This document shows positions 38,970-52,425 of a stretch of DNA of 64,000 bases, one piece after another. Under the pieces are notes generated by a model. It was given only the letters and a program-made list of their open reading frames with translations. It made no database searches and was not told the DNA's origin. How positions within the stretch are numbered: position 1 is the first letter of the stretch; the number at the start of each line of letters is the position of its first letter. A program made the position numbers and the translations under genes. Location of the stretch: positions 1-64,000 of the forward strand of contig CAXHWN010002720.1 of the NCBI GenBank assembly GCA_964020975.1, given 5' to 3'. This DNA comes from Hermodice carunculata. Taxonomy: Eukaryota; Annelida; Polychaeta; Eunicida; Amphinomidae.

Positions 38970-39330
38970 CCAGAATTTTCATATCGTCACTCTTTCAGAA
39001 ACGTGGTTAAGCACCAATGACTCTCTAGACGCGTTTTAACCTCCAATATACAAAGATCGAATCACTGATACTGAGATGGCGTCGCTCTTACGCTGGCAAC
39101 TACGCATTATATGTCCGATGATTCGGCTTGGAATTCATACGTTGTAAAGTTTTAATTTTCGAAGTCAGTGACACAGCTGATGATGTAACATGCTATATCA
39201 AACGATTTGCCGATAACTCCGGGGTTTTTTTGTTTTTGTTTGTTTGTTTGTTTTTTTTGTTTTTGTTTTTGTTTTTTTGTCTTTTTTGTTTTTGTTTTTT
39301 AAACTGTGTACAACCCTTCTTACTTCGGCA
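38970..39330 (+). mobile_element. Non-LTR element fragments (endonuclease start)
   Basis: FHIVTLSETWLSTNDSLDAF near 38980 is the start of an APE-like endonuclease. An RT-like fragment with FADNS follows near 39200 and is interrupted by T-rich sequence. Confidence 0.55.
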
Positions 39331-39631
39331 GAAAACTAAATGTGGTCAAGTCTGTGGACATGTTCGGGGTACTAGTATATTATGGCGTGTCACTGTTTAT
39401 ATTATATACATTTTACTTATATATTTCACCAAAAGTAACACAGACTTCCCAAAGAAGCTAATGGAAAAATTGCTGACATTCAAATAATTTTAATTTCAAC
39501 CCGCAGATTCGATAGTAGAAATTAGTTACTCCCGTGAAGCTAGTCACCCGATCTGTATATCGGCTTCATGACATTAATAAGAAAATGCTGAGCGTTGAAA
39601 GAAATCTTCAACTTGAACACTGTCAACTTAC

Positions 39632-39736
39632 CTAAGTGATTTGTTGCAAGCATAAGTTCAAAGCCATCATCCGATTCTCTTCTGTCTTTGGTAATTAGGC
39701 CAGCATTATTTATCAGAATATCCAGTCTGTCTTCCG
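39632..39736 (-). CDS. RDH-like SDR, exon B (NNAG motif)
   Basis: This 105-nt exon encodes EDRLDILINNAG followed by a segment ending ATNHLG. The NNAG motif, which stabilises the central sheet and carries the catalytic Asn of classical SDRs, is present, as is the family's NHLG motif. The acceptor (ttttacag, in a long T-rich tract) and donor (gtaagt) are strong. Both junctions are phase 1: the last base of exon A plus two bases here make Thr, and the final G plus two bases of exon C make the Gly of NHLGHF. An alternative reading as a lone processed fragment is unlikely because both splice signals are intact. Confidence 0.88.
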
Positions 39737-41089
39737 CTGTAAAAAATAAAATAAAAATAAAATCATGCGGCAAGCTTTTGTTCAGTAGTTTGGCATTGTC
39801 TGAGGCCAGGTATCTTGGTGCCTGAATGAATACTTATTGACGAGGATAGTTCCCCAATATAGCTAAATATAAAAGAAAACCAGTCATTTAATCAGAATAG
39901 AGAATGAGTAAATTGATTTAATCAACTCTTCCGCTGTTTTCACAATAAAATTTTGTTAATCTTAATTATTATAACGATACCAGATTCGAATTCCATGACA
40001 AAACGACTTTATTTTCAAGCATCAGCATTTCAAAAACAAAACAAAACCAAACCCGGAATGGCTTATGTTAAAAAGAGGTCCTCGCCCCCCCCCCCTTTTT
40101 TTGTCGACTAAGTCTCTTGACACAGGGATACACGAGAATCTGCATTCGTGTGATCGTAAAAACGAGCAAAAAGTTCAGGCATCCAGGGTGACAATTTTTA
40201 CTTGACAAAGGGGAGAAGTCCATTTTTAAGCTGAAGGTGATTGGAAAAAGTGACAAAAATGGTCGGCATTTTATGAGAGAACGGTACAAATAAGTAAAAT
40301 TAACTGATAAACATTGCACTGGAGAAATACGGGTGCAATAATAATACCAGAGCCATGCAACTGCAACTAAAAAAGTGGGTGGGCGGGTGAGTTTTTAGTT
40401 CAGGTGAGGAATCCTCGCTAAAAATCTTATTCACAAGTGGATCCATTGCAGATCATAAACACAATAATTATAAGGGAGCTCCGCTAAATCGCTGACTTGA
40501 CGAAAGAGCTATAGGTCTTAGACCAGTAACCCCTCAAGGAAGGGTCAAACGATCCACAACTTTTGATCAAGTACTGAATACTGTTGCTGTGTCTCCGGGC
40601 TGTGTCTATTGGATGTTAATATCACAGGAGCAGAGCATCCCAAGTTAAGTCCCATTATAATTTTGGGTAGGAAATACTTATCAACTGTGAAAGGCACTGC
40701 TACTCTGAAATATTTTGAATCTTTTGATAACTTTGTGTATTTTTGGAGACATATTTGGCGTGGAACGGTCAATCATGGAGTTAAGGTACACAAATACACC
40801 TGTAAAAAAATCTAATCACATGACCCCTCATTTTCTTGGTTTTAACTTGCTGCTATCAGTATAAACTTGAAGTAGAAAATAAAGGAAGTTGTGGTTTTTA
40901 CGCGTCAAATAGGAAATAAGCCAGCGAATGTCGCTACTTTTACATGTCAATGCATTAGGCCTAGGTTACTGGTCCAAGACCTGGAACGTGTTACTGCTGC
41001 TACAATAACTTGAAGAACGCGGCAGCCCATTCACGCTACACCTTTGCCCCACGCAACCCCGCGTGACCGGAATTAACCAATTAGTCAAG
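39737..41089. other. Intron sequence, no gene seen
   Basis: Start of the 21.3-kb dehydrogenase intron. Only short frames without motifs. Confidence 0.55.
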
Positions 41090-42215
41090 ATCTGGTCTCG
41101 TGATGCTGTAAAGTGTAAGGTTGGTCTGGGATGGCTGCACGCAGGATGATGCCAAAACTTTTGGAAGATATTCAACTGACTGCGGCCCGCATCGTGACAG
41201 GAGCAATGAAAACCACCCCTATAGAAAAGCTATACGAAGAAACTGGCTGGGAGACCCTATCCAAACGAAGAGAAAGATCCAAACAAATCATGATGTATAA
41301 AATAGTTCATAAATTAACCCCTAGCTATTTGTACTCTCTTCTCCCCAATATTCCACCGTAATACTAGGGCACAACTCGATCAAAGCAGACGCTCAGACTT
41401 ACCCTCTTTCAATTGTAGAACAATCTTATTCGAAAACTCACTCCTTTTTTCCTTCTGCTATCACGTTGTGGAACCTTCTCCCATCGGAAACTAGAAATCT
41501 TCCAACTTTGTTCCAATTTAACAAGAAAAATTCAACTCCCCTACAGTTTTCTGTTATATTTCCCGAACTTCTTAATGTAGGCAAAAGATATCTGTCTGTT
41601 TTGCATTCTCGTTTGCGTATGGGCAGCATCCAGTTGAACGAACATCTTTTTAAGATTGGTGTACAAGATTCAGCAGCTTATTTATGTGGCGCCACCACCG
41701 AGAGTATCTGGCACTACTTTCTCACCTGTCCAAACTACATTGTCGCTCGAGATGCATTACATACAACCATTGGTCATTTGGCTCCATTTTCTATGAACAC
41801 AATTTTGTTTGGCAGTGCTTCTTGCAGTCTCGAGGACAATATTATTATATTTTTATCTGTTCAAGAGTTTATTGAAAAAAGTAAAGTATTTCAAGGTGAA
41901 ACTGTAACTTAATCATTCATATCGATAATTCGAAACTGCAAATTAATAATATATACTGGCAATATTGACAACTTCATGAGCCCCGCTATCTGTGTTTGTT
42001 CTGGTGGCGTCTATCCTGCCGTTTGTTTTTCTCCCACCACGCTGCTCATCAAGTCCCCTTGGACTTGATGAACGGTGGTACATTGGAGTTGTGCTGTCAA
42101 GTCAGTCCTGTGTTTTCGTCTTTTCTCCACAAGAGGGATTAATATAGGGCTTTGCCCTTCTTCCTAATTGTTTTTCTTTTGGAAATAAAATACGTTTAAA
42201 CCAAAGTGTAAGGGA
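41090..42215 (+). mobile_element. Non-LTR element, relatively young 3' copy
   Basis: A frame reading LEDIQLTAARIVTGAMKTTP, then LYEETGWETLSKRRER, runs to about 41360. After a single frame break, an open frame of about 148 codons (41466-41912) carries the C-terminal domain: LHSRLRMGS, then CGATTESIWHYFLTCPNY, then LFGSASCSLEDN. Its tail ends ggaaataaaatacgtttaaacc near 42205. Confidence 0.8.
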
Positions 42216-42339
42216 TGAAAACGCGCCCACGCTCCCAGTCCGCTCGCTGCCTCCTGGAGAATTAAAATAGTTAAACAATAATACTGGTCATATTTTTTAT
42301 TTCATTCAAGCGGTTGACAAACTGTAAAAAGTCCGCTCG

Positions 42340-42480
42340 AGATATCGCAAGTGACGACTGAAACTTTGAACATGCGAGGTTGTTCATCGTACGATCCTGA
42401 CACTCGTATTTCACACCCGTTGTCAACATAACGGCTAAGCCTTGCAAAGACAACAAATGACTGAGTAACGGTCAAAGAGC
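42340..42480 (+). repeat. Dispersed repeat, partial third copy
   Basis: gatcctgacactcgtatttc followed by acacccgttgtca matches the core of the copies at 49.3 and 53.9 kb. It lies about 130 bp beyond a LINE tail. Confidence 0.45.
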
Positions 42481-42988
42481 AACTCAATGACATTGCGTTA
42501 GTAACTGACAGCCAAAGAAACAAAATGGCGGTTAGTGCATTCCGATAGCAATAATATAATGGAAAATATAAAATGCAACCGCCAACAACTGGTAATTTCA
42601 AGGCATTGTATTTACATTTGTAGGTAATGCTCACACTGAAGAAGTCCCATTATGTATTTTACATTATATTCCTTCTACAAATCGACCTTCCGTTAACACT
42701 AATCAAACATATATTTTGGATTCTACCTCTTCAAAATATCCAATCGGGTCATAACCCATGGACTTGGCTGCCGTTTTGAAAATTGTGGATTCCGCACCCA
42801 GTAGATTGTAAATAAGGATGGTATTGGGACGATTTGGGGGGGAGGTATAATATGTGAAACCAAAGGTATACATTTTATAAATATTTCAGATCATCAATAC
42901 TGATATGATATATGCTGTGGTCGCGATTCACTTTGATATCCAAATCAAACGGACACCTGGAAACTAGCGAAATATTACAATAACGATC

Positions 42989-43300
42989 ACCGAACAACCG
43001 AGGCTATAGCTGTTTCCCTGGCCCAAGATAACCGTCCAGACAAGTTGAAATAAATGCAGTGTTTGAGTTACTTTACTGCAAAATTACGCCACACAACGGC
43101 CACCTTCTCGATCAAATCTTTCAATCGGGGCAACGCTGTTTCGCCGAATAATCGTGGCTATAAAGCTAAATGCTGTTTCCCCAACCCTAGTTAACCCACC
43201 AGACAAGTAGAAATAATATACTGTGTTATAGTTGAATTTACTGCAAATAACGGCACACGACGGCTACTTTCTCGATAAAATCTTTCAGCCGGGGTCGTAC
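42989..43300 (+). repeat. Two-copy tandem duplication, ~154-bp unit
   Basis: Blocks cgaacaaccgaggctata and cgaataatcgtggctata (42991 and 43145), then agacaagttgaaataa and agacaagtagaaataa, then ttctcgatcaaatctttca and ttctcgataaaatctttca. Confidence 0.75.
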
Positions 43301-44446
43301 AATTTTGTATTAGGGAAGGGCGGCTTGATTTTTTTTTTCTTTTTAGTGTTTGTGTGCTTCATAAAATTGATTTGGGGTCGGGCCTATTCAATGGGGTGCC
43401 GTCGGGCTACCGGAAACACACATATATTTTTGTCAGATCCTGGGTAACTTGGACATTTGCTGAAACATGTTTAAAATGGATGTTTTTCCCGTTTTAATAT
43501 TACCTCCTTTGACGTCAGTTTAGTTTGTTACCTGGGCACAGCTGGAGGCACTTATAGTACAAATTACAAATGTAAATTTAAAGCTCTCCTTACACAGATA
43601 GACAAACAGAAGCTATACGTACATGACACACAGGACGAAACACAACCTTTAACAGGAATCAATATGATATATACAATGTATGTTTACATGTATACAGGTT
43701 CCGTATATTATGATAAAAAAAGTGTCATAACCATTAACTAATACAAAAGTCATTATCGTGAGTTGTTTAAGTTATCAGTATGTCACCAGCTGCATGAAGT
43801 AGTAGAGAGGGGTTGACATCCGGTGTCAACATATCACAAATCTTGGGCAACAAGTCACTTGTCGATTTTTGTTGTTTTGTTTTGTTCTGGTTTTTCTCTT
43901 GTTTTTTTTTTTTTTTTTTTTTTTCGTTTGTTTGTTTTGTTTTGTTTTTTTATAAGGGCATTCCAAATAACAAAAAGTTGTTTTGTTAAGACAAGAACAT
44001 GAATATGCTGGTGGCTCGACCACAGTAACTTGATGTAGATAAGTGTTGAGACCAGCCAAGTCTGAGCTGTCTGTGTAGGATACCAGTGACTCTCATGCCA
44101 TTAGAGTAACATTAGGGTACATGGTCAACTGATTCAAGTGTGTTTTGGGGGTTGAAGCTTGAATTTGTCTACTGTTAACGACTGTCTCGAACATAATGGT
44201 AAACCACTCCTAAGTTTTATTTAGGGAATAAAAATCTTGCCAAATCTTTTTGTTTTTTATTTAATTCGACGAAGACAGCAAAGATTTCTTACGTTTACCC
44301 TGGACTCAATACGAGGTATCAACGCAGCTAAATAAGATGTAACCATAGAAGCAAGATGTCACTGGTGCTGGTATGTGAGCTTGAGACATCGGTCCGTTGC
44401 AAGGATCATTGTAACGGGGCTCATTTTTTCCCACAAGCAAACATAA

Positions 44447-44448
<2 letters not shown>

Positions 44449-44533
<85 letters not shown>
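44449..44533 (+). repeat. (AT)n microsatellite
   Basis: Perfect array just upstream of a LINE fragment. Confidence 0.95.
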
Positions 44534-44536
<3 letters not shown>

Positions 44537-44539
44537 GTA

Positions 44540-44765
44540 CAGTATTTGCAAACCTCTCACAAGAAGGATTACAGTATGAAGCTGCCAGAATATGTACTGA
44601 TGCTATGAAATTTACTCCACGTGATAGACTGCTGGCTGAAATTGGCTGGGAACCGCTTCACACCCGTAGAATCTTTTTTCATATTACATGTAGTGTTCTT
44701 CTGCAAAATGTTCAATGAACTTACCCCCCCCCCCCCACCTAATTGGCTAGTTTAGTTTAAACATA
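44540..44765 (+). mobile_element. Non-LTR element fragment (RT C-terminal segment)
   Basis: The frame reads [20 protein letters not shown] followed by EIGWEPLHTRR, the same segment as in the copy near 41150. It starts immediately after an AT microsatellite. Confidence 0.7.
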
Positions 44766-46034
44766 TCTATTTTCACTGGATTACCCAATAGTACATAGAC
44801 TATAACTAATCTAGGGGTTCTCGAGACGCACAAAATGATATATACAAGACGCATAGGACAATACAATGTACAAACATGTAACTATGCACTCAAGTAGACA
44901 TGCTGGAATACAATTAAACAACAAACTCAATATTTAACATTCCAATCCAATTAAAAAACATGCATACATACACGAATATACTTAGTAACAAGCTAATGCA
45001 TCCTCAACACAGGGAGCGACTGAAGGAGAGGTTATAGCCTGCTGGGCGCGGCCTAAGCACTCTGGCTGCAAACTCACACTGCCACTGTGGAGCCGCCAGT
45101 GCGCCCAGCAGCTCGGGTGTTGCATTAGTCCCGAATTAAGACTTGCCCCCAGCCTGGCCGCCTCCTCCACAGGCCCCCCTCAACAAATACAAATCAAATG
45201 CAGGACTGATCGTAAAGGTAGCGGCCATATTTCGACCGCGCGTATAGAACTAGCGACTTTAACCCCTTATAACTTATTCGTTTTTGCCATTTCATCCGAA
45301 AAACTATACCTTATTTTAATGGTACAGATGTTTAGATTTGAAAGAACCAGGTTTTGTATAAATGTGACGAGTTTTGATGGTGTCCTGAGTAATTTTCCAA
45401 GGGGGTATCAGATAGCACTTTTTGCAGCGCCTACTGGAAAAATATTCGACAATTAAGTCTAAAAACTATGCAGGATTTAAGTACTGACCAATACACAGGA
45501 ACCGTTCTTACCGTTCATGAAATGAATGAATATTGAAAATGTTGTTGAATTCTTTCATCGCCATCCTAAAGTCTTACAATTCTGTCACTTTTAGCGCTTC
45601 AAAAGTCACGGAAGGAATAGTTAGAACGGAAAATCCCAGATACGGTTCCTAGCTTAGGTATTTACCTTCCAAAATCTGTTCATTTCGATAGGATAAACCT
45701 ACTGGGTTTTTTAAAATGTTGTTTGCAAAATTGATTGAGATTGCGAAAATTGTTTTCTGAGTAAATCGCAATGAAAGGTAGAATGGCCCGTTTTCGTACA
45801 TGATTGTCTGTAGCGGGAATACGGTTTGTTTTCTCCGGCTCAACTTTGTAGTACACATGGTACACATGCAAACCTCACATTTGATGTATTGCTCGTAAAA
45901 CGTATTGATGTTTTCTGTGTTAAAAAGCATGTTTTAAAACTCAAAGACTCCAAAGGCAGCCACGCTGTTGGTTTTACCTGGCTGGTTTCCCATGCGGCTG
46001 CCTGACTTCAAACGGGAATTGTAAGTGGATTAAT

Positions 46035-46099
46035 CACGTGACCTGACGTGTGATAACCTTGACCCTAACAACCAGTGTTTAAATATGGCGGCTGTAAGT
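46035..46099 (+). promoter_or_regulatory. Possible promoter cluster (E-box, CRE-like, ATGGCGGC)
   Basis: CACGTG at 46035-46040, TGACGTG at 46044-46050, and AATATGGCGGCT at 46083-46093 followed at once by a consensus splice donor GTAAGT (46094). This could be a YY1-type start with a three-codon first exon. No second exon was found, and other ATGGCGG/CCGCCAT sites occur in the window, so the call is weak. Confidence 0.25.
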
Positions 46100-46642
46100 G
46101 AAGACCTCGTGTATTTCAAATGTTTGTTTTACGGAGAAGTTCACTCAGCTGGCATGTTCTGCTCACTCACTTCTCATCACGTTGGATCAAAGAGCAAAAG
46201 GCCTTTATTTACGCCATGGTTAGTGCCATGGCCATGCAGTGTTTTGGAAAGCTTACAGCAAGTACAACCTGTGCGAACTCGGAGAACTTTCAGCAGAATA
46301 TTACGATAATTGGATTTGAACATAAGTAATAAAACTTTTCTTCAAAAGTCTCCGTCCTCATTGTCAAATTTCATGTGAAGTAATTTGACCTCCAGTTCTC
46401 TTCCATTGTTGAGTTGATAGATGCCGGGGGGGGGGGGGATTTATAGACCAATTACTTTGATGTAAAAGCTGCACTGGCTATAATATTTTAGAAATGGGAA
46501 AAAGGAGACCGTTTTTCACTAAAGTATGAATAACCGTGAATATCTTGTATTTCGGTATTATAAAAAGTTTATTTACATCCAAAAGTGTTTTCCTTTTTGT
46601 TGTATTTGCATTCGTTTTGACTTGGGCCAATCTGCAGTATAT

Positions 46643-46648
<6 letters not shown>

Positions 46649-46735
<87 letters not shown>
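46649..46735 (+). repeat. (AT)n microsatellite
   Basis: Perfect array. Confidence 0.95.
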
Positions 46736-46738
<3 letters not shown>

Positions 46739-47244
46739 ATACATATATCTCCAATGCTAATTTTCCAGGGTAGGGCCTATATGCCTTGGTTTGACCAGAG
46801 AGACACAGCATGGTCAATATTGATAAATGTCAGCATAATAGCCAGCCAATGCAAGACTTTGGATACGTCTGATTTTGGTAAATTATACGTTCTTATTGCT
46901 CACTCAATACCCCCGAAACCTACGTTTTATTTGGGTTAATGAAAATGTCCAAGCAATAAATAATTTAAATGATTGGCATTCTATAGGCTTAAAGCATGAT
47001 GATAATATTCAGTTATTTATGTACTTGAAAAGGAAACAAAGAATAAAGCTTGCCCGAGTTGTGTTATCTGGTTCGCAAGCTCTCTCTCTCTCCGTTACTG
47101 TTACACTCTCGGCAATCTGACGCTGGCGTCGTCCTGCTTTTGATTCTCTCTTTGTTTTTGACATAATTCTTTCCTACTTGACTCTCTAAGTCTGAAAGCA
47201 GTGACTAGAGCCTATACGGTTTCTGTGTACAGTATATGAGACGA

Positions 47245-47545
47245 CTAAGAAAGTAAGGTCAATGCCCGCATTGTTTTATTACACTGATTGATGAACGTAT
47301 CAGGGGCCGGTAATCCACCTATGAGGTTGCTTTCTGAGGGTAGAGTCGTATTATTGCTGAACACACAGACCCCACCCCAGTCAAAAGTTTCAAAGAAATG
47401 TCTTACAAATGCCGGGAACCCATTAGTTTCAACATAATTTGCGACAAGTGTCCATTGTAAGGTTTTGACCACCACTGCAATGTTTTCCTGGAATGTCAAC
47501 ACACGAACCACGCAGACAACGAAGTGCCGCCTGAGATGAAAGGAT
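47245..47545 (-). CDS. Unrecognised open frame, possible exon
   Basis: On the minus strand, a ttcatctcag acceptor-like signal near 47532 is followed by about 95 codons of mixed composition (ANYVETNGFPAFVRHFFETF is typical) to a stop near 47245. I do not recognise it and it may be chance or part of an unknown repeat. Confidence 0.2.
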
Positions 47546-48234
47546 ATATCATTACAGGAACTTGGGTGCAGCATTGCATTTACTGAAATTCACCGATCAC
47601 CAATTGTGTTTACTCATCACGTAACAAACTGATCAGAACACCAGCAAACTTTTATTATTTTAATGCTCATAGTATTATTATTGCATGATGAATGCTGATT
47701 TTCGGGCAATCCTCCGTTCGGCCGCCTTTGCTGTAATCTTCCGTGCCCGTCGAGCGAGCCGCCATTTTGACAAAGGGCGATCGTCAAAACGGGTCATCAA
47801 GAGTTATTTTATTTCAATCATAGACCATAAGATAAACAAAAAGAACAGAGAATTTCTCGGTCGATACAGGAAGGGTTGAAGTAACATCTTTTCGTCATCA
47901 TATCATATGGCAGTGTCAATTCACTCAAGCGATGCCCCATTGTCTCATTAGTCATAGTCCACCGCATTTCCGCGTTGTCAGGGCCAGAGGCGGCGGCCGA
48001 GTGCTATCTAAACTTGGCGATTAATTAACATAATTCAACAAACAGACCAAGCACGTGTAATTGACAGCCCAAAGTTAGTGATGTTTTTCTTCATTTTTCT
48101 CCTATAAATATATTTTTTTTAAAGTCAATTTTGGTGAGCACAAAGTTTAGATAATGGGCTTCATGAAAATGGAAAAAAGTCATTTTATGATGAGTCACCA
48201 TATTGCCGCTGTAGTCGAAATGTGGCCGCTACCT

Positions 48235-49100
48235 TAAATCGTTTCTACCGTCCGCCATTCACCTTTGGAACGACTTACCTAATTATGTCAAGCTTTCTCC
48301 AACACTCTCAATCTTCAAAGCAAAACTTGCAACAGTACCTTTCTTTCGCCATGAAATTCCAAGTTATTTTGTGTTTGGTGATCGCTTTGCAAATATAATT
48401 CACATCCAGCTTAGCCTAGGGTTTCCTACAAAGCAGACCAAGTTCCGTGTTACTACTCCAGCGGAGTAGGCAAAATACGCAGCTTGAGTCTGCTTTGGAG
48501 GCAACGCCTAGGGCGGTCTAAGCTAAATTTTCCACGACCAAGTTCCGTGCAACTACCCCAGCGGAATAGAGAAAATACACAGCTTGGGTCTGCTTTGGAG
48601 GCAACGCCTAGCGCGGTCTAAACTAAATTTCCACTTATATGAAGTCAGCAATCTGCCCTCTGCTGCTTGTTCATGTAACGGCTTAAATGAAGATACACGT
48701 CATTTTTTCCTGTTTTGCCCACTTTACGAACAACCTAGACATACACACCCGAGGCCTGTTGCAAATGTGCTTGCTCCAGGTATACATCCTAATTTATCAA
48801 TAAACCGTGGCGGTAATAGACTTCAAGAAATTAGGCTGTCTGGCAGTACCAGCCTCTCGGATATCATCATGTGTTAAACATTGAAATTTTGTCAGCTGTT
48901 CATCTGTATATTACTCAGACCGAACGTTGTGAACTAATAATTGGTACTTTTTGTTACACCTGTCTGGTATTCCAACTTGCAAACTGCTTAGTACTGTCCT
49001 GTGTGTCTTGTATATTTATTGCGTGTTCTGTATATCTGGAGAACCCCTCTATTAACTATTGGGCAATCTAGGTCCTTTTGGAAATAAATAAGTTTACATA
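48235..49100 (+). mobile_element. Non-LTR element 3' fragment interrupted by a foldback repeat
   Basis: A segment like NDLPNYVKLSPTLSIFKAKL near 48270 is followed by an inserted 100-bp repeat pair. Then come SKLNFHLYEVSNLPSAACSC near 48620, a Cys/His motif, and LAPGIHPNLSINRGGNRL near 48770. The shared 3' tail ends near 49095. Confidence 0.75.
48413..48640 (+). repeat. Foldback/MITE-like repeat, tandemly duplicated (100-bp unit)
   Basis: The left end AGCTTAGCCTAGG..AAAGCAGAC is mirrored by the right end GTCTGCTTTGGAGG..CTAAGCT, giving an inverted repeat of about 30 bp with a small internal gap. A unit starting ccaagttccgtg (48438 and 48538) is duplicated with a period of 100 bp. Inside it, CTACTCC-AGC-GGAGTAG forms a perfect small hairpin. 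Confidence 0.65.
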
Positions 49101-49267
49101 CATATTCACAATCAGGATCTTGCCTCTTGACTAATGGTCCAAAAATTAGGTAATTTACAGTCGAACTGCTGGCAAATGGTCGCTGAAACAAAGGGGACTT
49201 CTTGAAATGTGTTTGCAATTATGTCATTGAATTACATTTCGTAGACAAAAATGAAAAATCTACCCTA

Positions 49268-49510
49268 ACAACTGGCAAGTGTGGAATAACTGACGCTTTC
49301 TCACATCTGGAGCATGTGAGTTTCTGCGTTCTGTCAGTGATTACGACACTCGCATTTGACACCCTTTGTCACATCATGACTTACCAACAAACAAGGAACA
49401 ACAATACTACAACTACTCGACATTTTCGAGTACAGAGATTGGTACAATTCAATTGTGTTCAACTGTTGACAGCTTGAATAAACAAAAAAAGGGGTTATGT
49501 ATTACGCATG
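49268..49510 (+). repeat. Dispersed ~250-bp repeat, copy 1
   Basis: It contains gtgattacgacactcgcatt followed by tgacaccctttgtca, and ends cttgaataaac. It is homologous to 53846-54090 and follows a LINE tail. Confidence 0.65.
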
Positions 49511-51200
<1,690 letters not shown>

Positions 51201-51400
51201 NNNNNNNNNNNNNNNNNNNNNNNNNNNNNNNNNNNNNNNNNNNNNNNNNNNNNNNNNNNNNNNNNNNNNNNNNNNNNNNNNNNNNNNNNNNNNNNNNNNN
51301 NNNNNNNNNNNNNNNNNNNNNNNNNNNNNNNNNNNNNNNNNNNNNNNNNNNNNNNNNNNNNNNNNNNNNNNNNNNNNNNNNNNNNNNNNNNNNNNNNNNN
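51201..51400. other. Assembly gap
   Basis: Exactly 200 N. It lies in the dehydrogenase intron between exons A and B. Confidence 1.
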
Positions 51401-51559
51401 CATGTACGGTTATATTTTTACATATTTTGTATTTTGCACGAGGAGAAGAACTTGTATTAGCCTTTGGCTACCTTTCTAATCCTCTTTAATGAAATAAAGT
51501 ATATCAATCAATCAATCAATCAGACATAGGGATCGCGCATTGGAAACATACCGATACCT

Positions 51560-52425
51560 GAGGCTGCTCAACATACACATCTTGGAGTTACACTCTCAAG
51601 CAATTTGTCATGGCACCAGCACATAACACTCATTGTTAATAAAGCCAGCCAACGACTTGCTCTTCTACGCAGACTCAAATACAAACTCTCCCGCCAGACT
51701 CTCATACGGTTGTATAGCACTATGATCCGTCCTGTCCTCGAATATGGGTGTGTCCTATTTGATAATTGCACTGTGAACCTGTCACAATCTATAGAAGCTG
51801 TGCAGCATGAGGCAGCCAGGACCTCCCTTGGCGCAACTCGATACACTCCACGTCTCTCATTTCTCGAAGAGCTTGAATGGCAAACTCTGGCAAATCGAAG
51901 GAAATACTTTAAACTTATTCTTTTCTTTAAAATGTATAATAGATTGACTCCACAATACCTACATGATCTCGTTCCTCGCGATGTTGCACTCAGTACTGGT
52001 TGCCTATTGAGAAATCATGCTGCATTACGCCAAATTAGATTTACCACCAATCGCTTCGGAGATTCATTTCTCCCGTCTGCTATCAAATTATGGAGTAACC
52101 TCCGCGTTGATGCTCGTGTCACCGATTCCCTGCCGCAGTTCAAATCTAAATTAAATCTACTACTCTTAACTATCGACAAAAAAACCCTCATACTTTAAAC
52201 ATGGAAATAGTATAATTTGGTATATGACGTAATTATAAGTCTCCACTATTTAGCGTCAATTGTATTTTTCCTGTACACGCTGAGAATCTAGTCTTCTGTT
52301 CTCGTCCAGTGTGTATTGTATATATTCCGTGCGTTCTTTTAGGTACTGGAGAGCCTCCAGATTAGTCTCTGTATACTATTAGGCAATCCAGAGAAAATAA
52401 ATATGTTTATAATAATAATTGACAA
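51560..52425 (+). mobile_element. Non-LTR element, 5'-truncated, intact C-terminal frame
   Basis: An open frame of about 197 codons (51605-52198) encodes the RT thumb and following region: RLALLRRLKYKLSRQTLIRL, then PVLEYGCVLFDNC, then FLEELEWQTLANRR, then SFLPSAIKLWSNL. The frame extends upstream as HTHLGVTLSS. The tail ends aggcaatccagagaaaataaat near 52405. It is the least damaged LINE segment here. Confidence 0.85.

Larger units (their letters stand above)
43301..48234. other. Intron sequence, no confirmed gene
   Basis: Holds two AT arrays, one LINE fragment, the weak promoter-like cluster at 46035 and the unrecognised minus-strand frame at 47245. Nothing else is supported. Confidence 0.5.
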
